Positions 33,880 through 45,112 of a stretch of DNA of 64,000 bases are shown piece after piece. How positions within the stretch are numbered: position 1 is the first letter of the stretch; each line of letters begins with the position of its first letter. Position numbers and translations under genes: made by a program. The notes under the pieces were generated by a model, which saw nothing but the letters and a program-made list of their open reading frames with translations, did not search any database and was not told the DNA's origin. Origin of the DNA: Limnomonas spitsbergensis (taxonomy: Eukaryota; Chlorophyta; Chlorophyceae; Chlamydomonadales); NCBI GenBank assembly GCA_037349105.1, contig JAYJMM010000090.1, positions 1,662,001 through 1,726,000 on the forward strand, written 5' to 3'.

Positions 33880-34270
33880 TGCTTGTCATGGTGCTCTGCT
33901 GGTCTGCGCACAGATGCTCCACGACTGCTCCCCAACATAGCACCGCATGTTGCATGCCTGCAGGTCCAGGTCCAGTCGCTGATGGCGCCAGACCACCTTA
34001 CAACCCAAGGGATGCATTCACACGTCATCCTTCTCTGTTGGGATGTGCATGGATGCTCCACGGCTGCTCCAGATCATCGCACTGCATGGTGCAGGCCTGC
34101 AGGTCCAGTCGCTGATGGCGCCAGACTACCTTACAACCCAAGGGATGCATTCACACGTCATCCTTCTCTGTTGGCATGTGCATGGATGCTCCACGGCTGC
34201 TCCAGATCATCGCACTGCATGGTGCAGGCCTGCAGGTCCAGCCTTGGACGGCGCCAGCCGGCCTTACGGT
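33880..34270. repeat. 133-bp tandem repeat, 3 units
   Basis: Units begin at about 33912, 34053 and 34186 with TGCTCCACGGCTGCTCC and contain CGCACTGCATGGTGCAGGCC, TGCAGGTCCAG and GGGATGCATTCACACGTCAT. The last two are nearly identical. No function is apparent. Confidence 0.8.
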
Positions 34271-34284
34271 ACCTCAGAACGCAC

Positions 34285-34890
34285 ATGGTCATGTCGAAAG
34301 CCCGTCCCCCCGGCTTCCGCCACCAGAACAGGGGCCACACACATCTGATGAGGAGACAAGTACGGAAGGGCGAAAGGCGTCATTAGTTAATGCTCAGCTG
34401 GCCATGTCGAAAGAACAAAAATATGCCCTAGGAGTTAGAAATAATGTGAACCTTGCATTGTCGAAGGCCCGCCCCCCTGGCTTCCGCCATCAGAACAGCA
34501 GCCAGATACATCTGATGAGGTAGTAGAAAAGGGCAAATGGCATCATTCGAAGTCAGGAAGATTAGGAGACAGGAAGAAGACTAGGCTGGTCATGTCAAAG
34601 GCCCGTCCCCCTGGCTTATGCCACCAGAACAGCAGGCAGACACATCTGATGAGGCGGCAGCGCAAAAAATAAAAAGGGTAAAAGCTTTATTAAGAGGCAG
34701 AAAGGATGCTACGCTGATCATATCTAAGGCTATCTCCACCAGAACAGCAGCCAGGCACACGTAATGACGCGGCAGCATGCAGAGGAAAAGATGTAAAATC
34801 TTTCTTAGGAGACAGAAAGGATGCTGCGCTGGTCGAGTCGAAAGCCTTGTCCACCGGAGCGCCGGCCAGATACATCTGATGTGGCTATCC
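34285..34890. repeat. ~130-bp diverged tandem repeat, about 5 units
   Basis: Shared words are GTCGAAAGCCCGTCCCCCCG, GCTTCCGCCACCAGAACAG and CAGACACATCTGATGAGG. Units start near 34292, 34457, 34592, 34720 and 34838. Divergence is high. Confidence 0.7.
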
Positions 34891-35007
34891 TCATCACTAT
34901 GGGGTCCATTCCCATGCCACTGGCCTGTGTTTGTGTACTTGTGTGTCGGTTGCTTTTCCAGGGGGGTCGCTGTTTTTTCACTCGCTGTCTTTTAGATAAT
35001 TTCGTGT

Positions 35008-35756
35008 TCGTACTGGGGTTAGGGGGGCGAGGGGGGATGAGGGGGGTGGGGGGGGGTGAGAGGGGTGAGGGGGGCGAGGGGGGATGAGGGGGGTGGAGGG
35101 GGTGAGAGGGGTGAGGGGGGTGAGGGGGGATGAGGGGGGGGGGGGGTGAGAGGGGGATGAGGAGGGGGGGGGCGAGGGGGGATGAGGGGGGGGGAGTGAG
35201 AGGGGTGAGGGGGGCGAGGGGGGATGAGGGGGGGGGGTGAGAGGGGTGAGGGGGGCGAGGGGGGATGAGGGGGGGGGGTGAGAGGGGTGAGGGCCTGAGG
35301 GGGGATGAGGGGGGGGGTGAGAGGGGTGAGGGGGGCGAGGGGGGATGAGGGGGGGGGAGTGAGAGGGGTGAGGGGGGCGAGGGGGGATGAGGGGGGTGGG
35401 GGGGGTGAGGGGTGAGGGCCTGAGGGGGGATGAGGGGGGGGGGGGGGTGAGAGGGGTGAGGGGGGCGAGGGGGGATGAGGGGGGATGAGGGGGAGGGGGG
35501 GGGGGTGAGAGGGGTGAGGGGGGCAAGGGGGGATGAGGGGGGGGGGGTGAGAGGGGTGAGGGCCTGAGGGGGGATGAGGGGGGGGGGGTGAGAGGGGTGA
35601 GGGGGGTGGGGGGGGATGAGGGGGGTGGGGGGGGTGAGAGGGGTGAGGGGGGGGGTGAGGTGTGAGGTGTGAGGGGGGATGAGGGGGGGGGGGTGAGAGG
35701 GGTGAGGGGGGCAAGGGGGGATGAGGGGGGTGGGGGGTGGGGGGTGGGGGGGTGAG
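35008..35756. repeat. Poly-G-rich minisatellite
   Basis: An irregular array of GAGGGGGGATGAGGGGGG, GTGAGAGGGGTGAGGGGGGC and GGCCTGAGGGGGGATG words with G runs up to 11. It abuts the 81-bp satellite directly. Many consecutive G4+ runs make G-quadruplex formation plausible. The proline/serine-rich frame on the other strand is a by-product of composition. Confidence 0.9.
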
Positions 35757-38700
35757 GGGTTTTATAAAAGGCTGGGAGCAGTATACACAGAAGCTCATTT
35801 CGAGGCTGCAGGCGGGGTGGGGAGCGTGCAAGGTGTTTGGTTTTATAAAAGGCTGGGAGCAGTATACACAGAAGCTCATTTCGAGGCTGCAGGCGGGGTG
35901 GGGAGCGTGCAAGGTGTTTGGTTTTGTAAAAGGCTGGGGGCAGTATACACAGAAGCTCATTTCGAGGCTGCAGGCGGGGTGGGGAGCGTGCAAGGTGTTT
36001 GGTTTTATAAAAGGCTGGGAGCAGTATACACAGAAGCTCATTTCGAGGCTGCAGGCGGGGTGGGGAGCGTGCAAGGTGTTTGGTTTTATAAAAGGCTGGG
36101 AGCAGTACACACAGAAGCTCATTTCGAGGCTGCAGGCGGGGTGGGGAGCGTGCAAGATGTTTGGTTTTATAAAAGGCTGGGAGCAGTACACACAGAAGCT
36201 CATTTCGAGGCTGCAGGCGGGGTGGGGAGCGTGCAAGGTGTTTGGTTTTATAAAAGGCTGGGGGCAGTACACACAGAAGCTCATTTCGAGGCTGCAGGCG
36301 GGGTGGGGAGCGTGCAAGGTGTTTGGTTTTATAAAAGGCTGGGGGCAGTACACACAGAAGCTCATTTCGAGGCTGCAGGCGGGGTGGGGAGCGTGCAAGG
36401 TGTTTGGTTTTATAAAAGGCTGGGAGCAGTATACACAGAAGCTCATTTCGAGGCTGCAGGCGGGGTGGGGAGCGTGCAAGGTGTTTGGTTTTATAAAAGG
36501 CTGGGGGCAGTATACACAGAAGCTCATTTCGAGGCTGCAGGCGGGGTGGGGTGCATGCAAGGTGTTTGGTTTTATAAAAGGCTGGGAGCAGTACACACAG
36601 AAGCTCATTTCGAGGCTGCAGGCGGGGTGGGGAGCGTGCAAGGTGTTTGGTTTTATAAAAGGCTGGGGGCAGTACACACAGAAGCTCATTTCGAGGCTGC
36701 AGGCGGGGTGGGGAGCGTGCAAGGTGTTTGGTTTTATAAAAGGCTGGGGGCAGTACACACAGAAGCTCATTTCGAGGCTGCAGGCGGGGTGGGGAGCGTG
36801 CAAGGTGTTTGGTTTTATAAAAGGCTGGGGGCAGTATACACAGAAGCTCATTTCGAGGCTGCAGGCGGGGTGGGGAGCGTGCAAGGTGTTTGGTTTATCA
36901 AAAGGCTGGGAGCAGTACACACAGAAGCTCATTTCGAGGCTGCAGGCGGGGTGGGGAGCGTGCAAGGTGTTTGGTTTTATAAAAGGCTGGGGGCAGTACA
37001 CACAGAAGCTCATTTCGAGGCTGCAGGCGGGGTGGGGAGCGTGCAAGGTGTTTGGTTTTATAAAAGGCTGGGAGCAGTACACACAGAAGCTCATTTCGAG
37101 GCTGCAGGCGGGGTGGGGAGCGTGCAAGGTGTTTGGTTTTATAAAAGGCTGGGAGCAGTACACACAGAAGCTCATTTCGAGGCTGCAGGCGGGGTGGGGA
37201 GCGTGCAAGGTGTTTGGTTTTATAAAAGGCTGGGGGCAGTACACACAGAAGCTCATTTCGAGGCTGCAGGCGGGGTGGGGAGCGTGCAAGGTGTTTGGTT
37301 TTATAAAAGGCTGGGAGCAGTACACACAGAAGCTCATTTCGAGGCTGCAGGCGGGGTGGGAAGCGTGCAAGGTGTTTGGTTTTATAAAAGGCTGGGAGCA
37401 GTACACACAGAAGCTCATTTTGAGGCTGCAGGCGGGGTGGGGAGCGTGCAAGGTGTTTGGTTTTATAAAAGGCTGGGAGCAGTACACACAGAAGCTCATT
37501 TCGAGGCTGCAGGCGGGGTGGGGAGCGTGCAAGGTGTTTGGTTTTATAAAAGGCTGGGAGCAGTACACACAGAAGCTCATTTCGAGGCTGCAGGCGGGGT
37601 GGGGAGCGTGCAAGGTGTTTGGTTTTATAAAAGGCTGGGGGCAGTATACACAGAAGCTCATTTCGAGGCTGCAGGCGGGGTGGGGAGCGTGCAAGGTGTT
37701 TGGTTTTATAAAAGGCTGGGAGCAGTACACACAGAAGCTCATTTCGAGGCTGCAGGCGGGGTGGGGTGCATGCAAGGTGTTTGGTTTTATAAAAGGCTGG
37801 GGGCAGTACACACAGAAGCTCATTTCGAGGCTGCAGGCGGGGTGGGGAGCGTGCAAGGTGTTTGGTTTTATAAAAGGCTGGGAGCAGTACACACAGAAGC
37901 TCATTTCGAGGCTGCAGGCGGGGTGGGGAGCGTGCAAGGTGTTTGGTTTTATAAAAGGCTGGGGGCAGTACACACAGAAGCTCATTTCGAGGCTGCAGGC
38001 GGGGTGGGGAGCGTGCAAGGTGTTTGGTTTTATAAAAGGCTGGGGGCAGTACACACAGAAGCTCATTTCGAGGCTGCAGGCGGGGTGGGGAGCGTGCAAG
38101 GTGTTTGGTTTTATAAAAGGCTGGGGGCAGTATACACAGAAGCTCATTTCGAGGCTGCAGGCGGGGTGGGGAGCGTGCAAGGTGTTTGGTTTTATAAAAG
38201 GCTGGGAGCAGTATACACAGAAGCTCATTTCGAGGCTGCAGGCGGGGTGGGGAGCGTGCAAGGTGTTTGGTTTTATAAAAGGCTGGGAGCAGTACACACA
38301 GAAGCTCATTTCGAGGCTGCAGGCGGGGTGGGGAGCGTGCAAAGTGTTTGGTTTTATAAAAGGCTGGGAGCAGTACACACAGAAGCTCATTTCGAGGCTG
38401 CAGGCGGGGTGGGGAGCGTGCAAAGTGTTTGGTTTTATAAAAGGCTGGGAGCAGTATACACAGAAGCTCATTTCGAGGCTGCAGGCGGGGTGGCGAGCGT
38501 GCAAGGTGTTTGGTTTTATAAAAGGCTGGGAGCAGTATACACAGAAGCTCATTTCGAGGCTGCAGGCGGGGTGGCGAGCGTGCAAGGTGTTTGGTTTTAT
38601 AAAAGGCTGGGGGCAGTACACACAGAAGCTCATTTCGAGGCTGCAGGCGGGGTGGGGAGCGTGCAAGGTGTTTGGTTTTATAAAAGGCTGGGGGCAGTAC

Positions 38701-41182
38701 ACACAGAAGCTCATTTCGAGGCTGCAGGCGGGGTGGGGTGCATGCAAGGTGTTTGGTTTTATAAAAGGCTGGGAGCAGTATACACAGAAGCTCATTTCGA
38801 GGCTGCAGGCGGGGTGGGGAGCGTGCAAGGTGTTTGGTTTTATAAAAGGCTGGGAGCAGTACACACAGAAGCTCATTTCGAGGCTGCAGGCGGGGTGGGG
38901 AGCGTGCAAGGTGTTTGGTTTTATAAAAGGCTGGGAGCAGTACACACAGAAGCTCATTTCGAGGCTGCAGGCGGGGTGGGGAGCGTGCAAGGTGTTTGGT
39001 TTTATAAAAGGCTGGGAGCAGTATACACAGAAGCTCATTTCGAGGCTGCAGGCGGGGTGGGGAGCGTGCAAGGTGTTTGGTTTTATAAAAGGCTGGGGGC
39101 AGTACACACAGAAGCTCATTTCGAGGCTGCAGGCGGGGTGGGGAGCGTGCAAGGTGTTTGGTTTTATAAAAGGCTGGGGGCAGTATACACAGAAGCTCAT
39201 TTCGAGGCTGCAGGCGGGGTGGGGAGCGTGCAAGGTGTTTGGTTTTATAAAAGGCTGGGAGCAGTATACACAGAAGCTCATTTCGAGGCTGCAGGCGGGG
39301 TGGGGTGCATGCAAGGTGTTTGTTTTTATAAAAGGCTGGGGGCAGTACACACAGAAGCTCATTTCGAGGCTGCAGGCGGGGTGGGGAGCGTGCAAGGTGT
39401 TTGGTTTTATAAAAGGCTGGGAGCAGTACACACAGAAGCTCATTTCGAGGCTGCAGGCGGGGTGGGGAGCGTGCAAGGTGTTTGGTTTTATAAAAGGCTG
39501 GGAGCAGTACACACAGAAGCTCATTTCGAGGCTGCAGGCGGGGTGGGGAGCGTGCAAGGTGTTTGGTTTTATAAAAGGCTGGGAGCAGTACACACAGAAG
39601 CTCATTTCGAGGCTGCAGGCGGGGTGGGGAGCGTGCAAGGTGTTTGGTTTTATAAAAGGCTGGGAGCAGTATACACAGAAGCTCATTTCGAGGCTGCAGG
39701 CGGGGTGGCGAGCGTGCAAGGTGTTTGGTTTTATAAAAGGCTGGGGGCAGTACACACAGAAGCTCATTTCGAGGCTGCAGGCGGGGTGGGGAGCGTGCAA
39801 GGTGTTTGGTTTTATAAAAGGCTGGGAGCAGTACACACAGAAGCTCATTTCGAGGCTGCAGGCGGGGTGGGGAGCGTGCAAGGTGTTTGGTTTTATAAAA
39901 GGCTGGGAGCAGTACACACAGAAGCTCATTTCAAGGCTGCAGGCGGGGTGGGGTGCATGCAAGGTGTTTGGTTTTATAAAAGGCTGGGAGCAGTACACAC
40001 AGAAGCTCATTTCGAGGCTGCAGGCGGGGTGGGGAGCGTGCAAGGTGTTTGGTTTTATAAAAGGCTGGGGGCAGTATACACAGAAGCTCATTTCGAGGCT
40101 GCAGGCGGGGTGGGGAGCGTGCAAGGTGTTTGGTTTTATAAAAGGCTGGGAGCAGTACACACAGAAGCTCATTTCGAGGCTGCAGGCGGGGTGGGGAGCG
40201 TGCAAGGTGTTTGGTTTTATAAAAGGCTGGGAGCAGTACACACAGAAGCTCATTTCGAGGCTGCAGGCGGGGTGGGGAGCGTGCAAGGTGTTTGGTTTTA
40301 TAAAAGGCTGGGAGCAGTACACACAGAAGCTCATTTCGAGGCTGCAGGCGGGGTGGGGAGCGTGCAAGGTGTTTGGTTTTATAAAAGGCTGGGAGCAGTA
40401 CACACAGAAGCTCATTTCGAGGCTGCAGGCGGGGTGGGGAGCGTGCAAGGTGTTTGGTTTTATAAAAGGCTGGGAGCAGTATACACAGAAGCTCATTTCG
40501 AGGCTGCAGGCGGGGTGGGGAGCGTGCAAGGTGTTTGGTTTTATAAAAGGCTGGGAGCAGTACACACAGAAGCTCATTTCGAGGCTGCAGGCGGGGTGGG
40601 GTGCATGCAAGGTGTTTGGTTTTATAAAAGGCTGGGAGCAGTACACACAGAAGCTCATTTCGAGGCTGCAGGCGGGGTGGGGAGCGTGCAAGGTGTTTGG
40701 TTTTATAAAAGGCTGGGGGCAGTATACACAGAAGCTCATTTCGAGGCTGCAGGCGGGGTGGGGAGCGTGCAAGGTGTTTGGTTTTATAAAAGGCTGGGGG
40801 CAGTACACACAGAAGCTCATTTCGAGGCTGCAGGCGGGGTGGGGAGCGTGCAAGGTGTTTGGTTTTATAAAAGGCTGGGGGCAGTATACACAGAAGCTCA
40901 TTTCGAGGCTGCAGGCGGGGTGGGGAGCGTGCAAGGTGTTTGGTTTATCAAAAGGCTGGGAGCAGTACACACAGAAGCTCATTTCGAGGCTGCAGGCGGG
41001 GTGGGGAGCGTGCAAGGTGTTTGGTTTTATAAAAGGCTGGGAGCAGTACACACAGAAGCTCATTTCGAGGCTGCAGGCGGGGTGGGGTGCATGCAAGGTG
41101 TTTGGTTTTATAAAAGGCTGGGAGCAGTATACACAGAAGCTCATTTCGAGGCTGCAGGCGGGGCGGGGTGCATGCAAGGTGA
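35757..41182. repeat. 81-bp satellite array, about 67 copies
   Basis: The unit is GGTTTTATAAAAGGCTGGGA, GCAGTATACACAGAAGCTCA, TTTCGAGGCTGCAGGCGGGG, TGGGGAGCGTGCAAGGTGTT, T. The array spans 5.4 kb with very low divergence. Recurrent variants are GGGAGC/GGGGGC, GTATAC/GTACAC and GGAGCGTGC/GGTGCATGC. The rare variant TTTATCAAAAGG occurs at 36893 and 40943, exactly 50 units apart. Each unit carries a perfect TATAAAA word. Because 81 is 27 codons without stops, frames of 1,800-2,100 codons stay open on both strands. No N-terminal signal, domain or splice structure supports a gene. At 41183-41320 one or two badly decayed units fade into flanking DNA. Confidence 0.97.
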
Positions 41183-41840
41183 TTGATTTTATGGCTGGGA
41201 GCGGTATGCGCGGAAGTGAAAAAGAAAGATGGGAGACACGGGAGCTTGTGTCAAGGCTACGTGCGGGGTGGGGAGCATGTGAGGTGTTTGGTTTCATGGC
41301 TGGGAGCAGCAAGCAATAAGCATTTTGCTTTTGGCAGCTGGGAGCAGCAAGCAAGGAAGCCCGTGTGGAATATCAGTACACGCCAGCATTAAAGAGATCC
41401 ATAGCAACGAAACTACGCCATCAACTGCGCAGACTGCAACCTCTGGGGTGGGTTGTAACCTCTGGGGTGGGTTGTAACCTCTGGGGTGGACTGTCACCCT
41501 TGGGGTGGACAGTACCCTCTTGGATGGACTGTCACCTCTGGAGTGGATTGACACCTCCGAGGTGGATTGTCACCTTTGGAGTGGATTGACGCCTCTGGGG
41601 TGGACTGTCACCCTTGGGGTGGATTGTAACGTCTGGGGTGGACTGTAACGTCCAGGGCAGGTTTACCCAGTACGGCTGTTTGAGCTCAAATCTCAGACTG
41701 TTTACCGTGCCATACCGCACTGTTTAAGAAGATTGTACCGTGAAAGCACTGTGTAGGCCATTTTCTTACCGTTTGACCCAGGGGTTTGACCGTACCGGGA
41801 ACCCTGCTCCAAGGAAACTGAAAGCCTGCACCCACACACC
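41183..41840. repeat. Satellite edge and ~24-bp repeat
   Basis: 41183-41340 holds decayed 81-bp units (ATGGCTGGGAGCAGCAAGCA repeats). At 41435-41660 about nine units of CTCTGGGGTGGACTGTCACC, CTTGGGGTGGATTG and similar words follow each other at ~24-bp spacing. No coding content is supported. Confidence 0.7.
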
Positions 41841-42059
41841 TGTACATATTGACATACGAGACGCGCGGGAAGTCCCGGAAGGATTTTGAGCAGGGGTACA
41901 CGTAGATTCTGGGAGAGGCCTTGACTTGGGATCCATCTGCCAGCTCAGCAGCAGATGACTGACTAGCAGCGGTTGCCAGCTCGTCAGCAGCTGCCAGGTC
42001 ATCATCATCAGCAGCAGAAGCAGCAGATAGAGCCGACCTCGTGCCTGCTACCAGCTCAT

Positions 42060-42103
<44 letters not shown>

Positions 42104-42486
42104 ACGGCAGATAAAGCCGACCTCGTGCCAACAGCGAGCTCGTCGTCATCAGCAGCATCAGCTGCTAGGGTCGGCCTCGTGCCAGCAGCCAGCTCGTCAT
42201 CAGCAGCGGCAGCGACAGCTAGAGCTGGCCTCGTGCCGGCAGCCCGCTCCTCCCCCTCCTCATCGGCAACAGCATTAGCAGCTAGAGACGGCCTCGTGCC
42301 GGCAGCCAGCTCGTCATCAGCAGCGGCAGCAACAACAGCGGTGACAGCTGGATGTGACCTCTTGCCCGCTGCCAGATCAGCAGCATACGCCAGCTCATTG
42401 ACAGCAGCTGTAATCACCAACTGCTTGCCCGATGCCAGCTCATCTGCAGCTGCAGCAGGGGTAGCTACAGTTGATCTCTGGCCCAC
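41841..42486 (-). CDS. Possible exon of an unidentified gene with alanine/aspartate-rich repeats
   Basis: An open stretch on the minus strand of at least 200 codons. It consists of repeats around DELAAGTRPxLAA, each ~19-27 residues, with runs of A and D encoded by GCA/GCT and GAT triplets (the plus strand shows CATCATCATCATCATCATCA at 42057). It is followed by a non-repetitive tail KASPRIYVYPCSKSFRDFPR, then VSYVNMY. A good donor (TACAG before GTGTGT) follows at about 41841. The tail has a faint resemblance to the start of exostosin-type glycosyltransferase domains (RIYVY), but the rest of such a domain is not found nearby. It may be a gene interrupted by the satellite, a gene fragment, or a spurious open repeat. 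Confidence 0.35.
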
Positions 42487-42489
42487 ATA

Positions 42490-45112
42490 TGTGGCCCATG
42501 CATGGCTGGCATGGCGGTCATTTCGCCCATGCTGATGGTCAGCTGTGCTGGCATGGGTTTCTGTCTCGATCGCCAGTCCAAACTGATGTCCAAACGTTCG
42601 TAACTACTGCCGTGATTCCTGCTACGCTTGCCTGCGTCGCCCGGCGGGGCCAGCGCATGCTGCATGATACATGCCAAGAGAAACAATCTAAGGGGGGGCG
42701 TTCTCGTATGCCTCGGATCGGGGACGATCCTTCTTCGCTGAGCTTGTAGAATCGGCTTCAAGAGAGTCTCATCAGTGCTGCAGCAGCCACTTCGACCTCG
42801 ACGATGCATGCCCGCTGGATCCCTTGGACTCTTCATTCGGAAAGAGTGTATCTTCCGATTCGTATCTTCCATGATAGCGGAACGCTATGTGTAACCAGCC
42901 TGTGTAAATTGCATTATGAGGGTGACATTGTGCTTCGAGGGTGTCTGAGGGAAAGCGATGCTTGACCTGAGGCAGCTCCTGGCTGGTAAGCCCAAACCCC
43001 GACGAAGTGTCTCGCTCAGTCACTCCCGCATCGCGTCGTATCGCTCAGTCCGTCCGTCCGCTTGCACACACGCCACATTCCGCCGAAAATGAATGAAGAC
43101 ATGAACGTGTCGATATCAAGTTCGCTGCCCAAGTCGCTCGAAGCGTCTGCCCTTGAAAAGACGAGACAGACTCGGGTAGTCGGGTGTAGGCTCTGGCTGT
43201 GGCCGAAGCTCTGCTGGCATGGGGCTACCTGAGGCAGGTGGCGAGGCTGAACGTGGCAGGGGTCGCAGATGACAGAGAGGTTTGGGTGCATGTCGAGCTG
43301 TCAAGCGAGGGCGCTGCTATATACCTCTAGGGGTGTGGTGACGTTGACAGTGTCCGAGGAGCTTCACCCCTTGACTTGCATGGGATATGTATCCTCACAA
43401 TTATAGAGGCCGATGTTTAAATGAATCAAAGGCTTTTACTGCGGCCTGCTAGGTTCAAATCGCGGGTTGTCGAGTTGAGTTCACAGCACCGGTTCACAAT
43501 CGAATTCAAGCGTTTACTAACCGTGGTTTGATATTGCCTGTCGAATTTGATATTGCCTGTCGAATTAACATTGTCGTTGCCAACTGCCTGAATAGTGCCA
43601 ATCTTACAGATTCAAAATGCTCAGCTGTGCACCTGCTGATCACCGTGACGTAAACGCCTTATTTCCCGGAGGATGTCCTCGCAATAACGTGCCGAAACCG
43701 CCACGAATCTGATGGGGGCAACAGCTGGGGGCAACAGGGGTCCAGACTTGATCCAATCTCTTTCGGCAGGGGCACCGGGCATGAGCGGGTGGGCTGCACC
43801 ACTGGTGGTGGACAGGACGAGTTTTTTCCGCCGGTGCATGCGGTTATTATCCGTGGATGTGTCCTGCAATATGCTTTTGTGTATTCATTTTAGATTGGTG
43901 TCGGCTGAGACACGGGCGATTCGACGGCCTCAGTCGTTATACAAACAAACGCGCCTCGCCAAATACACCGGAAATATAGGCGTATAGGCATACTCACGTA
44001 AAAACAAGGACCGAGCAAGATACCTGAAACAGTGAAACTCAAAAAGGCCATGGTGAGCATGGCTGTCCAACCGGGTAGGTGGGGCTGTCCGACTGCACAC
44101 TTGCTCTGATTCGAAGATTCGAAGCGAGTTGCCCGGGTGATTGTTTAAGAGAGTTTGTCTGCAAACGGGAAAGGCATGTGGGAGATGAAACCAGCAATCC
44201 AACATCGGCTGAAGTGGCTGGCCGATTATTGTTAGCGTGTCCACACCGAATTAGAAGATACCGGTATTGCACGACTCAAGCTGGGATGTCACGGATTGGT
44301 GCTGGACGGATTCATCTGTAGAGCGCATGACGTCTTGCACGGTGCAGCGGGATATTGAGGCATTTTTCTAATGTACCCCCGTTATTACCGATGTACATCA
44401 CACAAATTACGCCGCCCGTCGTGGGTACGATTAGTGTGGATGTCAGGACGCCGCTGCAGCAATGCTGGAGTTACGCCTGCATATGTGAGGTCGGCAGCGA
44501 ATAAAAATGGAATGACACCAATTATTCTGTTGACATGGTATAATTTCAGCATATTCCAGCGAGATTCGCACCCATCCACGATAGTTAGCTGACCACGTCG
44601 ATATTCGCCAATTAGTTCCGCATCTCTTCACACTTCGTTTGCGATTATGCCTCCCGCCATATGGTATAAAAAATGGCTGCGCGGTGATCGTCGCATCCAC
44701 GAACACTTCTTTCCGCATCTATCCTTGGGATCCGAACAGACAGGTGAGAGCTTAGGATCCGCGAGGGCAAGGGCATGTGTATTTTCTTCGGGCTTGCGTA
44801 ACCAGCAACAGGTAGGTGTGGACCCTTCCTTGGATCATCCTCGGGATACTCGGGGTGATACACCCACGATCGCGCCTGGCTGGCACATAGAGCAAGCGCC
44901 GGCCATTATCTGAAGCTAATGGCGAAACGTGAAGCTGTACGAACATTTTATGTCGTGACGAATAGTAAAGTGCCGCTGGGTTGATCGACAAATGGATTCA
45001 TCAAACTGCGCTGCCACTTCATTCATTCGCCCTCCCCCCTCCTCACAGGTGCCACCATCAAGTATCAATTGCTCACCCTTCTGTCTACCCTGCAGGCCCC
45101 TCGACGGTCGTC
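42490..45112. other. Spacer upstream of PhoX
   Basis: No recognisable exon on either strand. Base composition is more balanced than the flanking satellites and few repeats are evident. The last ~120 bases (CCTCCCCCCTCCTCACAG at 45029 and CTACCCTGCAG at 45095) contain two acceptor-like sites just before the PhoX start codon, so an upstream 5' UTR exon of PhoX is likely. Confidence 0.5.

Noticed and set aside
34978..35526. Pro-rich frame on the minus strand
   Set aside because: Direct translation of the poly-G-rich array.
35019..41354. Open frames of 1,800-2,100 codons on both strands
   Set aside because: They result from an 81-bp satellite whose length is a multiple of three and lacks stops. 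Identical units on both strands, no domain and no start or splice context.
41841..42486. Firm assignment as an exostosin-type glycosyltransferase
   Set aside because: Only RIYVY in a 27-residue tail resembles the family. No other exon of such a domain was found.
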